Shown here: positions 1-5,764 of the stretch, in pieces
How positions within the stretch are numbered: position 1 is the first letter of the stretch
Layout: each line of letters begins with the position of its first letter
From: an uncultured Oxalobacter sp.
GTDB lineage: Bacteria; Pseudomonadota; Gammaproteobacteria; Burkholderiales; Burkholderiaceae_D
Assembly: GCA_905202055.1 (NCBI GenBank)
Contig: CAJKQK010000093.1
Location: 1 to 6,789 of the forward strand
Reading direction: 5' to 3'
DNA length: 6,789 nucleotides
Made by a program: the position numbers and the translations under genes
The notes under the pieces: model-generated
Databases searched by the model: none
The model's input: the letters and a program-made list of their open reading frames with translations, nothing else
Told to the model about the DNA's origin: nothing

Positions 1-855
1 GTGGTTGGAAAACAGGGTCACTTTCCGTGCACCGGTGGCGTCACTGATGGCGTCTGCAATTTTGCCGTTTGAAAATTCAATGGTGAAAACGACGGGAAGA
101 TGTTCCCGTTTTACCCGATCGATCAGGAATGCCATCGTTGCGGCGCTGGCCTCGGTTTCGGTGGAGCAACCTGAAAAGGCCGCGTAGTATTTCAGTCCGT
201 ATTCATCGGCAAGATAACGGAATGGAAAACGGTCGCCAAAAAGTATCGTTTTGCGTTTGGCGTTCTTTACAACGTTTCGGAAAGCGTCATCCAGCGATTT
301 GAGTTGAAGAATATAGTTTTCGCGGTTTGTTTCATAAGCTTTTGCGTTTTCCGGATCTTTTTCACTCATCTTCGCGGCAATGCTGTTTACAATCGCCATG
401 GCATTTTTGGGGGAAGTCCAGACATGCTCGTCCAGTTCGTCTTCGCCGTCGTCATGATCGTGTTCCATTCCCTTGACGACTTCTTCTTTGACGGTCGGAA
501 CAATATCGAGCAATTTCAGGGTTGCCGGTTTTTTGTCACCCATAGAACTCAGGATTTCTTCAATCCAGACGTCGTTTTCACCTCCTGTATAAATGAACAG
601 GTCGGAATTCCGGATCAGCTTGATATCCTGTGGAGTAGGTTCATAAGTATGGCTTTCCATGCCGGGTTTGAGCAACATGGTAACTTCAGCCTTGTCACCG
701 GCCAGCTGCCGTGCGAAATCGTATTGCGGAAAAATCGTGGTAACAACTTTCAGTTTATGCGGGATGGGTTTGTCTTCCTGAGTACGCGACTGGCAGGCAA
801 CCAGACACGAAAGAGACAATACCGCCATGATCAGAACAGAAAAAAAACGTTTCAT
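1..855 (-). CDS. znuA: Zinc/manganese-type ABC transporter substrate-binding lipoprotein (ZnuA/AdcA family), C-terminus cut by window edge
   Basis: Reading from the ATG at 855, 285 codons stay open to the window edge. The product is an extracytoplasmic metal-binding protein that would deliver Zn2+ (possibly Mn2+) to an ABC permease. Residues 1-21 form a lipoprotein signal: basic MKRFF, a hydrophobic core and the lipobox LVAC, with Cys21 as the lipidation site. The mature part has the cluster A-I fold signatures VVTTIFPQYDFARQLAG (37-53), ESHTYEPTP with His69, and EHVWTSP with His144. An acidic His-rich loop, EHDHDDGEDELDEH (131-144), is typical of zinc-specific members. Where E. coli ZnuA has its third ligand His, this protein has GDRFPFRYL (207-215), a variant I associate with Firmicutes homologues. 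A GGAAGG ribosome site lies 9 bases upstream of the ATG. Roughly 25-35 residues appear to be missing at the C-terminus. Permease and ATPase genes probably follow beyond position 1. Zinc specificity is inferred from the loop and the regulator. Confidence 0.88.
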   Translation of the reverse strand, partial: MKRFFSVLIMAVLSLSCLVACQSRTQEDKPIPHKLKVVTTIFPQYDFARQLAGDKAEVTMLLKPGMESHTYEPTPQDIKLIRNSDLFIYTGGENDVWIEEILSSMGDKKPATLKLLDIVPTVKEEVVKGMEHDHDDGEDELDEHVWTSPKNAMAIVNSIAAKMSEKDPENAKAYETNRENYILQLKSLDDAFRNVVKNAKRKTILFGDRFPFRYLADEYGLKYYAAFSGCSTETEASAATMAFLIDRVKREHLPVVFTIEFSNGKIADAISDATGARKVTLFSNH

Positions 856-890
856 TTGTTTAAAACCTTCCAGGACAGTCAAACACAGGC

Positions 891-909
891 AAAAACAGGC
901 AGATGCCTG
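891..909 (-). terminator. Small hairpin plus T-run between the membrane-protein gene and the binding-protein gene
   Basis: Read on the minus strand, CAGGC-ATCT-GCCTG (909 down to 896) folds into a 5-bp GC-rich stem with a 4-base loop and is followed at once by TTTTT. It sits in the 96-bp gap between the two genes. It looks like a weak intrinsic terminator or an attenuating hairpin that would lower downstream transcription. The stem is short, so activity is uncertain. Confidence 0.3.
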
Positions 910-951
910 AGTTGGCCAGTAAATAATGTGTTGTAACACCAGAGGAAAGTC

Positions 952-1257
952 TCAATTATTCATTCTGGTTTTCTGGCTGATTGGCGTGGCATGGGATAGA
1001 AGGAGAATTCGGCCAGCGCACAGAGGTATTAACAGGAAAATTGCCCCCGAAATCAAACTGAACGGAAGGGTTTCCATGAATCCAGCCGGTTCAATGGGGG
1101 GATCGGCAAGTTTAAGAGATGTACAGACAGGGCAGGGAACTCCAAAACCTTCATCGCCATTGTCGTGATGAAAGTGGCATGTTGAGAAAATGGCAAGATA
1201 AACCAGAGCGATACATAAAAGGATCGCCAGGGTTCTTTTTTCTCGGAAAATTTTCAT
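952..1257 (-). CDS. Small two-helix membrane protein with periplasmic His/Cys-rich loop, function unknown
   Basis: I do not recognise a named family. The 101-residue product has a basic N-terminus (MKIFREKR), a hydrophobic segment at about residues 9-26, a short loop and a second hydrophobic segment at about 65-88. The positive-inside rule places the loop outside the cytoplasm. That loop carries a cluster of possible metal ligands: CHFHH (Cys27, His28, His30, His31), acidic DNGDE (32-36) and CPVC (42-45). The ATG at 1257 has AAGG 6 bases upstream. The gene starts 31 bp after the Fur-family gene and is followed 96 bp later by the metal-binding lipoprotein, so it is probably co-transcribed and zinc-regulated. 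The ligand cluster and context suggest periplasmic metal binding, sensing or chaperoning, which is inference. The CPxC-with-His layout recalls small hypothetical proteins near zinc transporter loci and the DUF2946 type, but membership is not established. Confidence 0.75.
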   Translation of the reverse strand: MKIFREKRTLAILLCIALVYLAIFSTCHFHHDNGDEGFGVPCPVCTSLKLADPPIEPAGFMETLPFSLISGAIFLLIPLCAGRILLLSHATPISQKTRMNN

Positions 1258-1288
1258 GACATGCCTTGAATCTGGATAATCTGTCCGG

Positions 1289-1717
1289 TCAGCGATGAGA
1301 TGAATTCATGCACCGGGTGCAATTTCCATATAAAACCGTTCGCATGGAATTGATATCGAGCCCATGCTTTTTTAACAGATGACCTTGTATCAGTTCCAGT
1401 TCGTCGCAATGCAAATGAATCAGTTTTCCGCATGTTTCACATTTGAAATGGAAGCATGACGTCTTTTCATCATCCTGATGGGGACCCACATACTCAAAAC
1501 AGGCAGCGTCTGACTTGTCCATAAGGTATTGATTGACAAGGCCTTCATCGACCATTCTTTCCAGATGCCGGTATATGGTGGCCATACCGATGGATATGCC
1601 CAGTTGCTGGAAATGGTGATGAATATCGCTTGCCGTCACGTGTTTTCCCGATAACGATTCCAGATACGAGAACAGAGTTTTCCGGTGTCTGGTCTGATAT
1701 GGCGATGACCTGTTCAA
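1289..1717 (-). CDS. zur: Fur-family metalloregulator, probable zinc uptake repressor Zur
   Basis: The 142-residue protein has normal Fur-family length and order. An N-terminal winged helix (about 1-75) contains the recognition helix GMATIYRHLERMVDEGL (44-60). A C-terminal dimerisation and metal-binding domain carries CFHFKCETCGKLIHLHC (88-104) and GNCTRC (131-136). Cys93, Cys96, Cys133 and Cys136 form the Cys4 structural zinc site; His80, His90, His101 and His103 are candidate sensory-site ligands. The start is TTG: AAGGA lies 6 bases upstream and the next in-frame Met (Met45) falls inside the DNA-binding domain. With metal bound it should dimerise and block transcription. It is first in a minus-strand cassette with a zinc-type binding protein, which favours Zur over Fur or PerR, but sequence alone does not settle the metal. 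Its promoter carries two Fur-box-like palindromes, so autorepression is likely. Confidence 0.88.
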   Translation of the reverse strand: MNRSSPYQTRHRKTLFSYLESLSGKHVTASDIHHHFQQLGISIGMATIYRHLERMVDEGLVNQYLMDKSDAACFEYVGPHQDDEKTSCFHFKCETCGKLIHLHCDELELIQGHLLKKHGLDINSMRTVLYGNCTRCMNSSHR

Positions 1718-1723
1718 AAGAGA

Positions 1724-1728
1724 TCCTT
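1724..1728 (-). promoter_or_regulatory. Ribosome binding site that supports the TTG start of the Fur-family gene
   Basis: AAGGA is read on the minus strand with a 6-base spacer (TCTCTT) to the TTG at 1717. No ATG or GTG lies nearby in frame, so this site decides the start. Confidence 0.7.
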
Positions 1729-1739
1729 TTTTCTGAATT

Positions 1740-1754
1740 TGAAAATCGTTCTCA
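1740..1754. promoter_or_regulatory. Fur/Zur-box-like palindrome 2, over the cassette transcription start
   Basis: The 15-mer TGAAAATCGTTCTCA fits the 7-1-7 Fur-box pattern TGATAATnATTATCA at 11 of 14 specified positions. It covers the predicted start point just downstream of the minus-strand -10 hexamer (1756-1761). A bound dimer there would block initiation. Its right arm (TTCTCATATTG) closely matches the right arm of the larger palindrome at 1781-1813 (TTTTCATATTG), as expected for two sites of one regulator. Confidence 0.6.
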
Positions 1755-1755
1755 T

Positions 1756-1784
1756 ATTGTAGTCTTGATGTTCCGGTATATCAA
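1756..1784 (-). promoter_or_regulatory. Sigma70-type promoter of the zur-membrane protein-znuA cassette
   Basis: On the minus strand, TTGATA (1784-1779) and TACAAT (1761-1756) are separated by exactly 17 bp. Each hexamer matches consensus at 5 of 6 positions. Transcription would begin near 1749-1750, leaving a leader of about 30 bases before the TTG start. The -35 lies inside palindrome 1 and the start point inside palindrome 2, so repressor binding at either site would shut the promoter. Confidence 0.7.
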
Positions 1785-1813
1785 TATGAGAATGAGAATC
1801 ATTTTCATATTGA
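1781..1813. promoter_or_regulatory. Fur/Zur-box-like palindrome 1, over the cassette -35 region
   Basis: This 33-bp inverted repeat pairs at 14 of 16 symmetrical positions. Its core, GAGAATGAGAATCATTTTC (1788-1806), matches the classical Fur box GATAATGATAATCATTATC at 16 of 19 positions. The symmetry extends outward as TCAATATGA and TCATATTGA, which is longer than a minimal Fur box and may reflect two overlapping dimer sites or a Zur-specific operator. It lies between the divergent cassette and truA. Confidence 0.7.
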
Positions 1814-1892
1814 TGATATTTCGTTTGACAGACTGCCGTTTGCAAGGATGCAGCGTTTTAATACGAAATCTTTTCGATGGCGCCGGTTACCG

Positions 1893-1921
1893 TTGATCCA
1901 TTTTTAAAAAATCAATAGTAT
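1893..1921 (+). promoter_or_regulatory. Candidate promoter for truA and the downstream trp genes
   Basis: TTGATC (1893-1898) and TAGTAT (1916-1921) are spaced by 17 bp, each matching consensus at 4 of 6 positions. A perfect TATAAT also occurs at 1967-1972 but has no clear -35 at 16-18 bp. Either could serve truA. The first gives a leader of about 90 bases, the second about 40. Confidence 0.4.
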
Positions 1922-1996
1922 GAAAATCATATTTTTGCCTGATAAGTCGTTTCCGCAGATGATGAATATAATGTGCGCAGGTAAAATAGAGGACAG

Positions 1997-2008
1997 ATGA
2001 AACAATAA
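1997..2008 (+). other. Three-codon mini-ORF (MKQ, stop) in frame with truA
   Basis: ATG AAA CAA TAA is preceded by GAGGA at 1989-1993. The same frame resumes at the truA ATG 9 bases after the stop. The only Shine-Dalgarno-like sequence here is too far (24 bases) from the truA ATG but is close to this one (3 bases, rather short). Translation here could couple to truA by reinitiation, or the match may be chance. Confidence 0.3.
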
Positions 2009-2017
2009 AACCGACAA

Positions 2018-2803
2018 ATGAAACGCATCGCACTGGGTATTGAATATGACGGAACAAACTGGCGGGGGTGGCAAACCCAGCCGGACGGCATGACCGTTCA
2101 GGATCAGTTGCAGGAAGCGATTTTCCGGTTTACGCAAACACGCATTTCAACCATGTGCGCAGGGCGTACCGATGCGGGCGTTCATGCAAGCGAACAGGTC
2201 GTGCATCTGGATACGGAACTCGACCGCTTGCCGGTTTCATGGGTAAAGGGAGTCAATACCTATCTGCCAGCATCCATCGCCGTGCGCTGGGCGTGCGAAG
2301 TGCCGGGAGGAAAGGATGGTTTTCATGCCCGTTCAAGTGCAATGGCACGGCGGTACCGTTACCTGATCTATAACAGCCCGGTACGTTCCCCGCTATGGAA
2401 AAGCCGTGCCGGATGGGTTTTCAAACCACTGGATATCGGACTGATGCAAAAAGGGGCCGACTTGCTGGTGGGGGAGCATGACTTTTCCGCGTTCCGTGCA
2501 GCGGAATGCCAGTCGATCACACCGGTCAAAACTGTCAGAAGCATCGGTATTGAAAAACAGGGCAATCTGATCGTGTTCACGTTCGAGGCGAACGCATTCC
2601 TTCATCACATGGTGCGTAATATCGTCGGTTCGCTGGTATACGTCGGCAAGGGCAACCATCCGCCCGAATGGATGAGGCAATTGCTGGATGCGAAAGACCG
2701 TTCGCTGGCAGCTCCCACTTTCATGCCGGACGGCCTTTACCTGTCACGCGTCCATTACGATGCGAAATGGGGCTTGCCGCAACGGGAAGATGTTTTTCCT
2801 TAA
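2018..2803 (+). CDS. truA: tRNA pseudouridine(38-40) synthase TruA
   Basis: TruA converts uridines 38-40 in the anticodon arm of many tRNAs to pseudouridine, in the cytoplasm, as a homodimer. The 261-residue product has normal family length and all landmarks: the N-terminal strand and RGWQ motif (IEYDGTNWRGWQTQ, 8-21), the catalytic-loop signature CAGRTDAGVHA (47-57) with Asp52 as nucleophile, HARSSAMARRYRYLIYN in the middle, and the C-terminal FLHHMVRNIVGSLVYVGKG. The protein runs from the ATG at 2018 to TAA at 2801-2803. No ribosome site stands at normal spacing; the nearest, GAGGA, precedes the mini-ORF. trpF starts 50 bp downstream, the order conserved in Burkholderiales and also seen in pseudomonads. 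The upstream neighbour is a metal-regulation cassette rather than fimV, the usual neighbour in this order. Confidence 0.97.
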   Translation: MKRIALGIEYDGTNWRGWQTQPDGMTVQDQLQEAIFRFTQTRISTMCAGRTDAGVHASEQVVHLDTELDRLPVSWVKGVNTYLPASIAVRWACEVPGGKDGFHARSSAMARRYRYLIYNSPVRSPLWKSRAGWVFKPLDIGLMQKGADLLVGEHDFSAFRAAECQSITPVKTVRSIGIEKQGNLIVFTFEANAFLHHMVRNIVGSLVYVGKGNHPPEWMRQLLDAKDRSLAAPTFMPDGLYLSRVHYDAKWGLPQREDVFP

Positions 2804-2853
2804 AATACGAAGAGATCAGGCAGTTTACAATCCGTTTTAAAGATGGCGAAATC

Positions 2854-3516
2854 ATGAATCGAACCCGAATAAAAATTTGCGGGCTGACCCGCAAGGAAGA
2901 TATACATACGGCAGTTGCCGCTGGCGCTGATGCACTGGGCTTCGTTTTTTATCCGGACAGTCCGCGTTACGTATCGGCTCACAGGGCGGTGGAGCTGATG
3001 ACGGAAATGCCTCCTTTCGTGACGTCGGTCGGCCTGTTCGTCAATGCCGACATCGACGATGTACGGGCTGTTGCCGAAACGACACATTTATCTCTTTTGC
3101 AGTTTCATGGTGACGAGTCGCCTGAGTGGTGCACCGAAGCGGCCGCTGCGACAAACAGGCCTTTTATTCGCGTTTTTCGCGTCAAACCGGATACAACAGC
3201 CGATGATTTGCTACAATATGAACGGATTTATCGCAATGCCAGTCCGTATTTCAAAGGGTTGCTTCTGGACACCTGGACGGACGCTTACGGCGGAGCAGGA
3301 AAGGTTTTCAATTGGTCTCTCGTATCAAAAGAAATAGGGCCTCGGGTCGTTTTGAGTGGTGGCTTGAGTGCGCAAAATGTCGCTGGTGCAGTTTCTGAAC
3401 TGCGCCCGTTTGCCGTTGACGTCAGCAGTGGCGTGGAAGCGGCAAAGGGCATCAAGGATGCCGAAAAAATCCGGACTTTCATAAAAGCCGTCCGTCAGGC
3501 GGACCATATTGGCTGA
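2854..3516 (+). CDS. trpF: Phosphoribosylanthranilate isomerase (TrpF)
   Basis: TrpF catalyses the Amadori rearrangement of N-(5-phosphoribosyl)anthranilate to CdRP, the third step from chorismate to tryptophan. The 220-residue single-domain (beta/alpha)8 barrel starts with RIKICGLT (5-12), where Cys9 is the catalytic base. It continues with GADALGFVFYPDSPRYV (24-40), LLQFHGDE (81-88), LLLDTW (137-142) with general acid Asp139, GGAGKVFNW (146-154), LSGGL (167-171) and the phosphate-binding DVSSGVE (189-195). The frame stays open upstream to 2668 inside truA, but homology starts at the ATG at 2854, so that start is used. Its ribosome site is weak (AAGATGG). The gene is monofunctional, not fused to trpC. 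trpB begins 67 bp after the stop. Confidence 0.97.
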   Translation: MNRTRIKICGLTRKEDIHTAVAAGADALGFVFYPDSPRYVSAHRAVELMTEMPPFVTSVGLFVNADIDDVRAVAETTHLSLLQFHGDESPEWCTEAAAATNRPFIRVFRVKPDTTADDLLQYERIYRNASPYFKGLLLDTWTDAYGGAGKVFNWSLVSKEIGPRVVLSGGLSAQNVAGAVSELRPFAVDVSSGVEAAKGIKDAEKIRTFIKAVRQADHIG

Positions 3517-3583
3517 ACCGGTTTTCCGGCACGTTCCGTTTTCACCGGGTTGAAAACGACATTGCACAATCGAGAGAATTTCC

Positions 3584-4831
3584 ATGAAAGACAAAGACTG
3601 TTGTTGCAGCGCTTCCAATGCGCTGTTCGAAACATCCGATTATCATTTGCCGGATGATAAAGGCCATTTCGGCATTTACGGTGGCCGTTTCGTTTCCGAA
3701 ACCCTTATTCACGCACTGGACGAACTGAACGAAGCCTATGCCCGTTACAAGGACGATCCGGATTTTCTCGCCGAATTCCGTCATGAGCTGAAGCATTACG
3801 TCGGCCGCCCCTCTCCCGTTTATCACGCGACCCGCTGGTCTGACTTGCTGGGTGGCGCGCAGATTTACCTGAAGCGTGAAGACCTGAACCATACCGGAGC
3901 CCACAAGGTCAACAACGTGATCGGACAGGCGCTTCTGGCAAGACGCATGGGCAAGAAACGTATCATCGCGGAAACCGGCGCAGGCCAGCATGGTGTGGCG
4001 ACGGCCACGATCTGTGCCCGTTTCGGGCTCGAATGCCATGTCTACATGGGTAGTGAAGACGTCGAACGGCAGGCGCAGAACGTTTACCGGATGAAGCTTC
4101 TGGGGGCGAACGTGATTCCGGTCGAATCCGGTTCCAGAACCCTGAAAGATGCCTTGAACGAAGCCATGCGCGACTGGGTTGCCAATGTCGAAACGACTTT
4201 TTACATTATCGGTACGGTAGCGGGCCCACATCCTTACCCGATGATGGTACGGGATTTCCAGTCGGTCATCGGCGAGGAATGTCTGGTGCAGATGCCGGAG
4301 CTGACCGGTCGCCAGCCTGACGTGGTCGTCGCGTGTGTCGGCGGCGGTTCCAATGCCATGGGCATTTTTTATCCCTATATCGACCACAAGGACGTGAAAC
4401 TGGTCGGTGCGGAAGCCGCCGGAGACGGTATCGAAACCGGACGTCACGCCGCATCCCTGAGCGGAGGGATACCAGGCGTTCTGCACGGCAACCGTACCTA
4501 TCTTTTGCAGGATGGTGACGGCCAGATAATCGATACCCATTCCGTCTCGGCGGGGCTTGATTATCCGGGGGTCGGCCCTGAACACGCATGGCTGAAAGAT
4601 ATCGGTCGCGCCGAATATGTGGGTATCAATGACGAAGAAGCGCTGGCCGCTTTCCACGACTGCTGCCGCATCGAAGGCATCATTCCTGCGCTGGAATCCA
4701 GTCATGCCCTGGCTTATGCCGCCAGACTCGCACCAACGCTGCCCAAAGACAAATTAATTCTGGTCAATCTGTCCGGCCGGGGTGACAAGGATATGCACAC
4801 CGTCGCCCGAAGAGCCGGCATTCAATGGTAA
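3584..4831 (+). CDS. trpB: Tryptophan synthase beta chain (TrpB)
   Basis: TrpB condenses indole with L-serine to give tryptophan, using PLP, in the alpha2beta2 complex with TrpA. The 415-residue protein shows GHFGIYGGRFV (27-37), the PLP lysine in HTGAHKVNN (Lys108, equivalent to Salmonella Lys87), the catalytic glutamate in ETGAGQHGVA (Glu130, equivalent to Glu109), the phosphate-binding loop GGGSNAMG (253-260), HSVSAGLDYPGVGPEH in the cation/COMM region and a C-terminal NLSGRGDKD. It is the TrpB1 type that pairs with TrpA. The N-terminus is about 20 residues longer than enterobacterial TrpB and begins MKDKDCCCSAS, with three adjacent cysteines. No later Met precedes the conserved region, and GAGAG sits 7 bases before the ATG, so the extension appears real. 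trpA begins 59 bp downstream. Confidence 0.97.
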   Translation: MKDKDCCCSASNALFETSDYHLPDDKGHFGIYGGRFVSETLIHALDELNEAYARYKDDPDFLAEFRHELKHYVGRPSPVYHATRWSDLLGGAQIYLKREDLNHTGAHKVNNVIGQALLARRMGKKRIIAETGAGQHGVATATICARFGLECHVYMGSEDVERQAQNVYRMKLLGANVIPVESGSRTLKDALNEAMRDWVANVETTFYIIGTVAGPHPYPMMVRDFQSVIGEECLVQMPELTGRQPDVVVACVGGGSNAMGIFYPYIDHKDVKLVGAEAAGDGIETGRHAASLSGGIPGVLHGNRTYLLQDGDGQIIDTHSVSAGLDYPGVGPEHAWLKDIGRAEYVGINDEEALAAFHDCCRIEGIIPALESSHALAYAARLAPTLPKDKLILVNLSGRGDKDMHTVARRAGIQW

Positions 4832-4880
4832 GGTCGTTTAAGACGACGAACACATGAACCATTAACCGAACTTAAAGAAC

Positions 4881-4884
4881 AGGA
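4881..4884 (+). promoter_or_regulatory. Ribosome binding site that decides the trpA start
   Basis: AGGA lies 6 bases before the ATG at 4891. A TTG two codons earlier (4885) directly abuts this site and cannot be served by it, so the ATG is the start. Confidence 0.65.
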
Positions 4885-4890
4885 TTGATT

Positions 4891-5688
4891 ATGTCTCGCA
4901 TACAACAAACATTGAATCGTCTGCAAAAGCAGAACAGAAAGGGACTTGTCCCATTTGTCACAACCGGTTTTCCCGCTCCGGAACTGACTGTACCCATCAT
5001 GCACGCCATGGTTGAAGGCGGTGCCGATATCATCGAGCTCGGTGTCCCGTTTTCCGATCCGATGGCCGATGGCCCGGTTATCCAGCACGCTTCCGAAGTC
5101 GCCTTGCAAAAAGGCATGACTCTGGAGAAGGTACTGGAGACCGTCGAAGAATTCCGGATCAGGGATGAGAACACTCCGGTCGTTCTGATGGGATATGCCA
5201 ACCCGATCGAACGCATGGGTGTGGATGTTTTCATTAAAAAAGCGGCTGAAAAAGGGGTCGATGGCGTTCTTGTCGTCGATTATCCACCGGAAGAAAGCGA
5301 AGAATTCGCCACGAAACTGAAAGCGAATGACATCGATATGATTTTCCTGCTGGCGCCGACCTCGACCGATGAACGCATTCTGGAAATCGGTCGGCTCGCC
5401 ACTGGCTATATTTACTATGTTTCACTAAAAGGTGTTACCGGTTCAGGAAATTTGAACGTAAATGAGGTAACATCCCGGATTGAAAAAATCAAAAAACACG
5501 TTACCATTCCGGTGGGTGTCGGTTTCGGAATCCGTGATGCGGCGACTGCCAGAGCGCTCGGCGCTTCTGCCGATGCGGTCGTCATCGGCAGTCGTATTAT
5601 CCAGGAACTGGAAAGCGCGAAACCGGATGAAGCGGCTTTTGCCGTGAAATCTTTTTTGAAAGAGATACGCAAAGCACTGGACGAATGA
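4891..5688 (+). CDS. trpA: Tryptophan synthase alpha chain (TrpA)
   Basis: TrpA splits indole-3-glycerol phosphate into indole and glyceraldehyde-3-phosphate; indole is channelled to TrpB. The 265-residue TIM barrel keeps canonical numbering: catalytic Glu49 in IIELGVPFSDPMADGP (47-62) and catalytic Asp60 in the same segment. GYANPI (101-106) forms part of the loop-2 region, the flexible loop 6 is SLKGVTGSGN (178-187) with Thr183, and the phosphate is held by VGVGFGI (208-214) and VIGSRII (231-237). The ATG at 4891 gives the family's usual N-terminus. The 59-bp gap from trpB and same strand support co-transcription with trpFB. No tryptophan-rich leader peptide was seen within this cluster, so any tryptophan control would act elsewhere. 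Confidence 0.97.
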   Translation: MSRIQQTLNRLQKQNRKGLVPFVTTGFPAPELTVPIMHAMVEGGADIIELGVPFSDPMADGPVIQHASEVALQKGMTLEKVLETVEEFRIRDENTPVVLMGYANPIERMGVDVFIKKAAEKGVDGVLVVDYPPEESEEFATKLKANDIDMIFLLAPTSTDERILEIGRLATGYIYYVSLKGVTGSGNLNVNEVTSRIEKIKKHVTIPVGVGFGIRDAATARALGASADAVVIGSRIIQELESAKPDEAAFAVKSFLKEIRKALDE

Positions 5689-5718
5689 TTTTATACAGGT
5701 TATAAAAGCGTCCTGTGA

Positions 5719-5745
5719 TCCGGTGTTTGCCGGAATGAATTTTTT
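5719..5745 (+). terminator. Weak intrinsic terminator candidate after trpA
   Basis: TCCGG-TGTTTG-CCGGA (5719-5734) forms a 5-bp stem with a 6-base loop. Five bases later there is a run of six T (5740-5745). The stem is short and the T-run is displaced, so some read-through into accD is likely. Confidence 0.4.
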
Positions 5746-5753
5746 AATACAAT
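5727..5753 (+). promoter_or_regulatory. Candidate promoter for accD
   Basis: TACAAT (5748-5753) is a strong -10 match, 5 of 6. Upstream, TTGCCG (5727-5732) is a mediocre -35 at a tight 15-bp spacing. Initiation near 5760 would put the 34-bp palindrome at the very start of the accD message. Confidence 0.35.
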
Positions 5754-5764
5754 AAAAGTGCAGA

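Larger units (their letters stand above)
1718..2017. other. Divergent 300-bp intergenic region between the zinc cassette and truA
   Basis: AT-rich region. From left to right it holds the ribosome site and promoter of the minus-strand cassette with its two palindromes (1724-1813), an isolated TTGACA at 1825-1830 with no convincing -10 partner, candidate truA promoter elements (1893-1921 and 1967-1972) and a three-codon mini-ORF (1997-2008). I found no protein of useful length and no RNA gene in it. Confidence 0.7.

Noticed and set aside
304..936. A 210-codon open frame on the + strand
   Set aside because: It lies opposite the metal-binding lipoprotein gene, shows no recognisable domain, and the minus-strand frame has clear family motifs and a lipobox.
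1825..1853. Consensus TTGACA as a truA promoter -35
   Set aside because: At 16-18 bp spacing the sequence is not a credible -10 (ATGCAG at 17 bp). The TTGATC/TAGTAT pair further down fits better.
2826..2831. TACAAT between truA and trpF as a separate trp promoter
   Set aside because: No -35-like hexamer lies at suitable spacing, and the 50-bp gap fits co-transcription from truA.
2668..2853. Extended trpF start inside truA
   Set aside because: The frame is open but the added 62 residues overlap truA and have no TrpF homology. The conserved N-terminus RIKICGL begins just after the ATG at 2854.
3542..4705. A 387-codon open frame on the minus strand across trpB
   Set aside because: It is a shadow of the strongly conserved trpB frame. 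Its translation has no family motifs and is rich in residues produced by antisense reading.
4885..4890. TTG start for trpA two codons before the ATG
   Set aside because: The TTG directly abuts the AGGA ribosome site. The ATG at 4891 has proper spacing and gives canonical Glu49 and Asp60 numbering.
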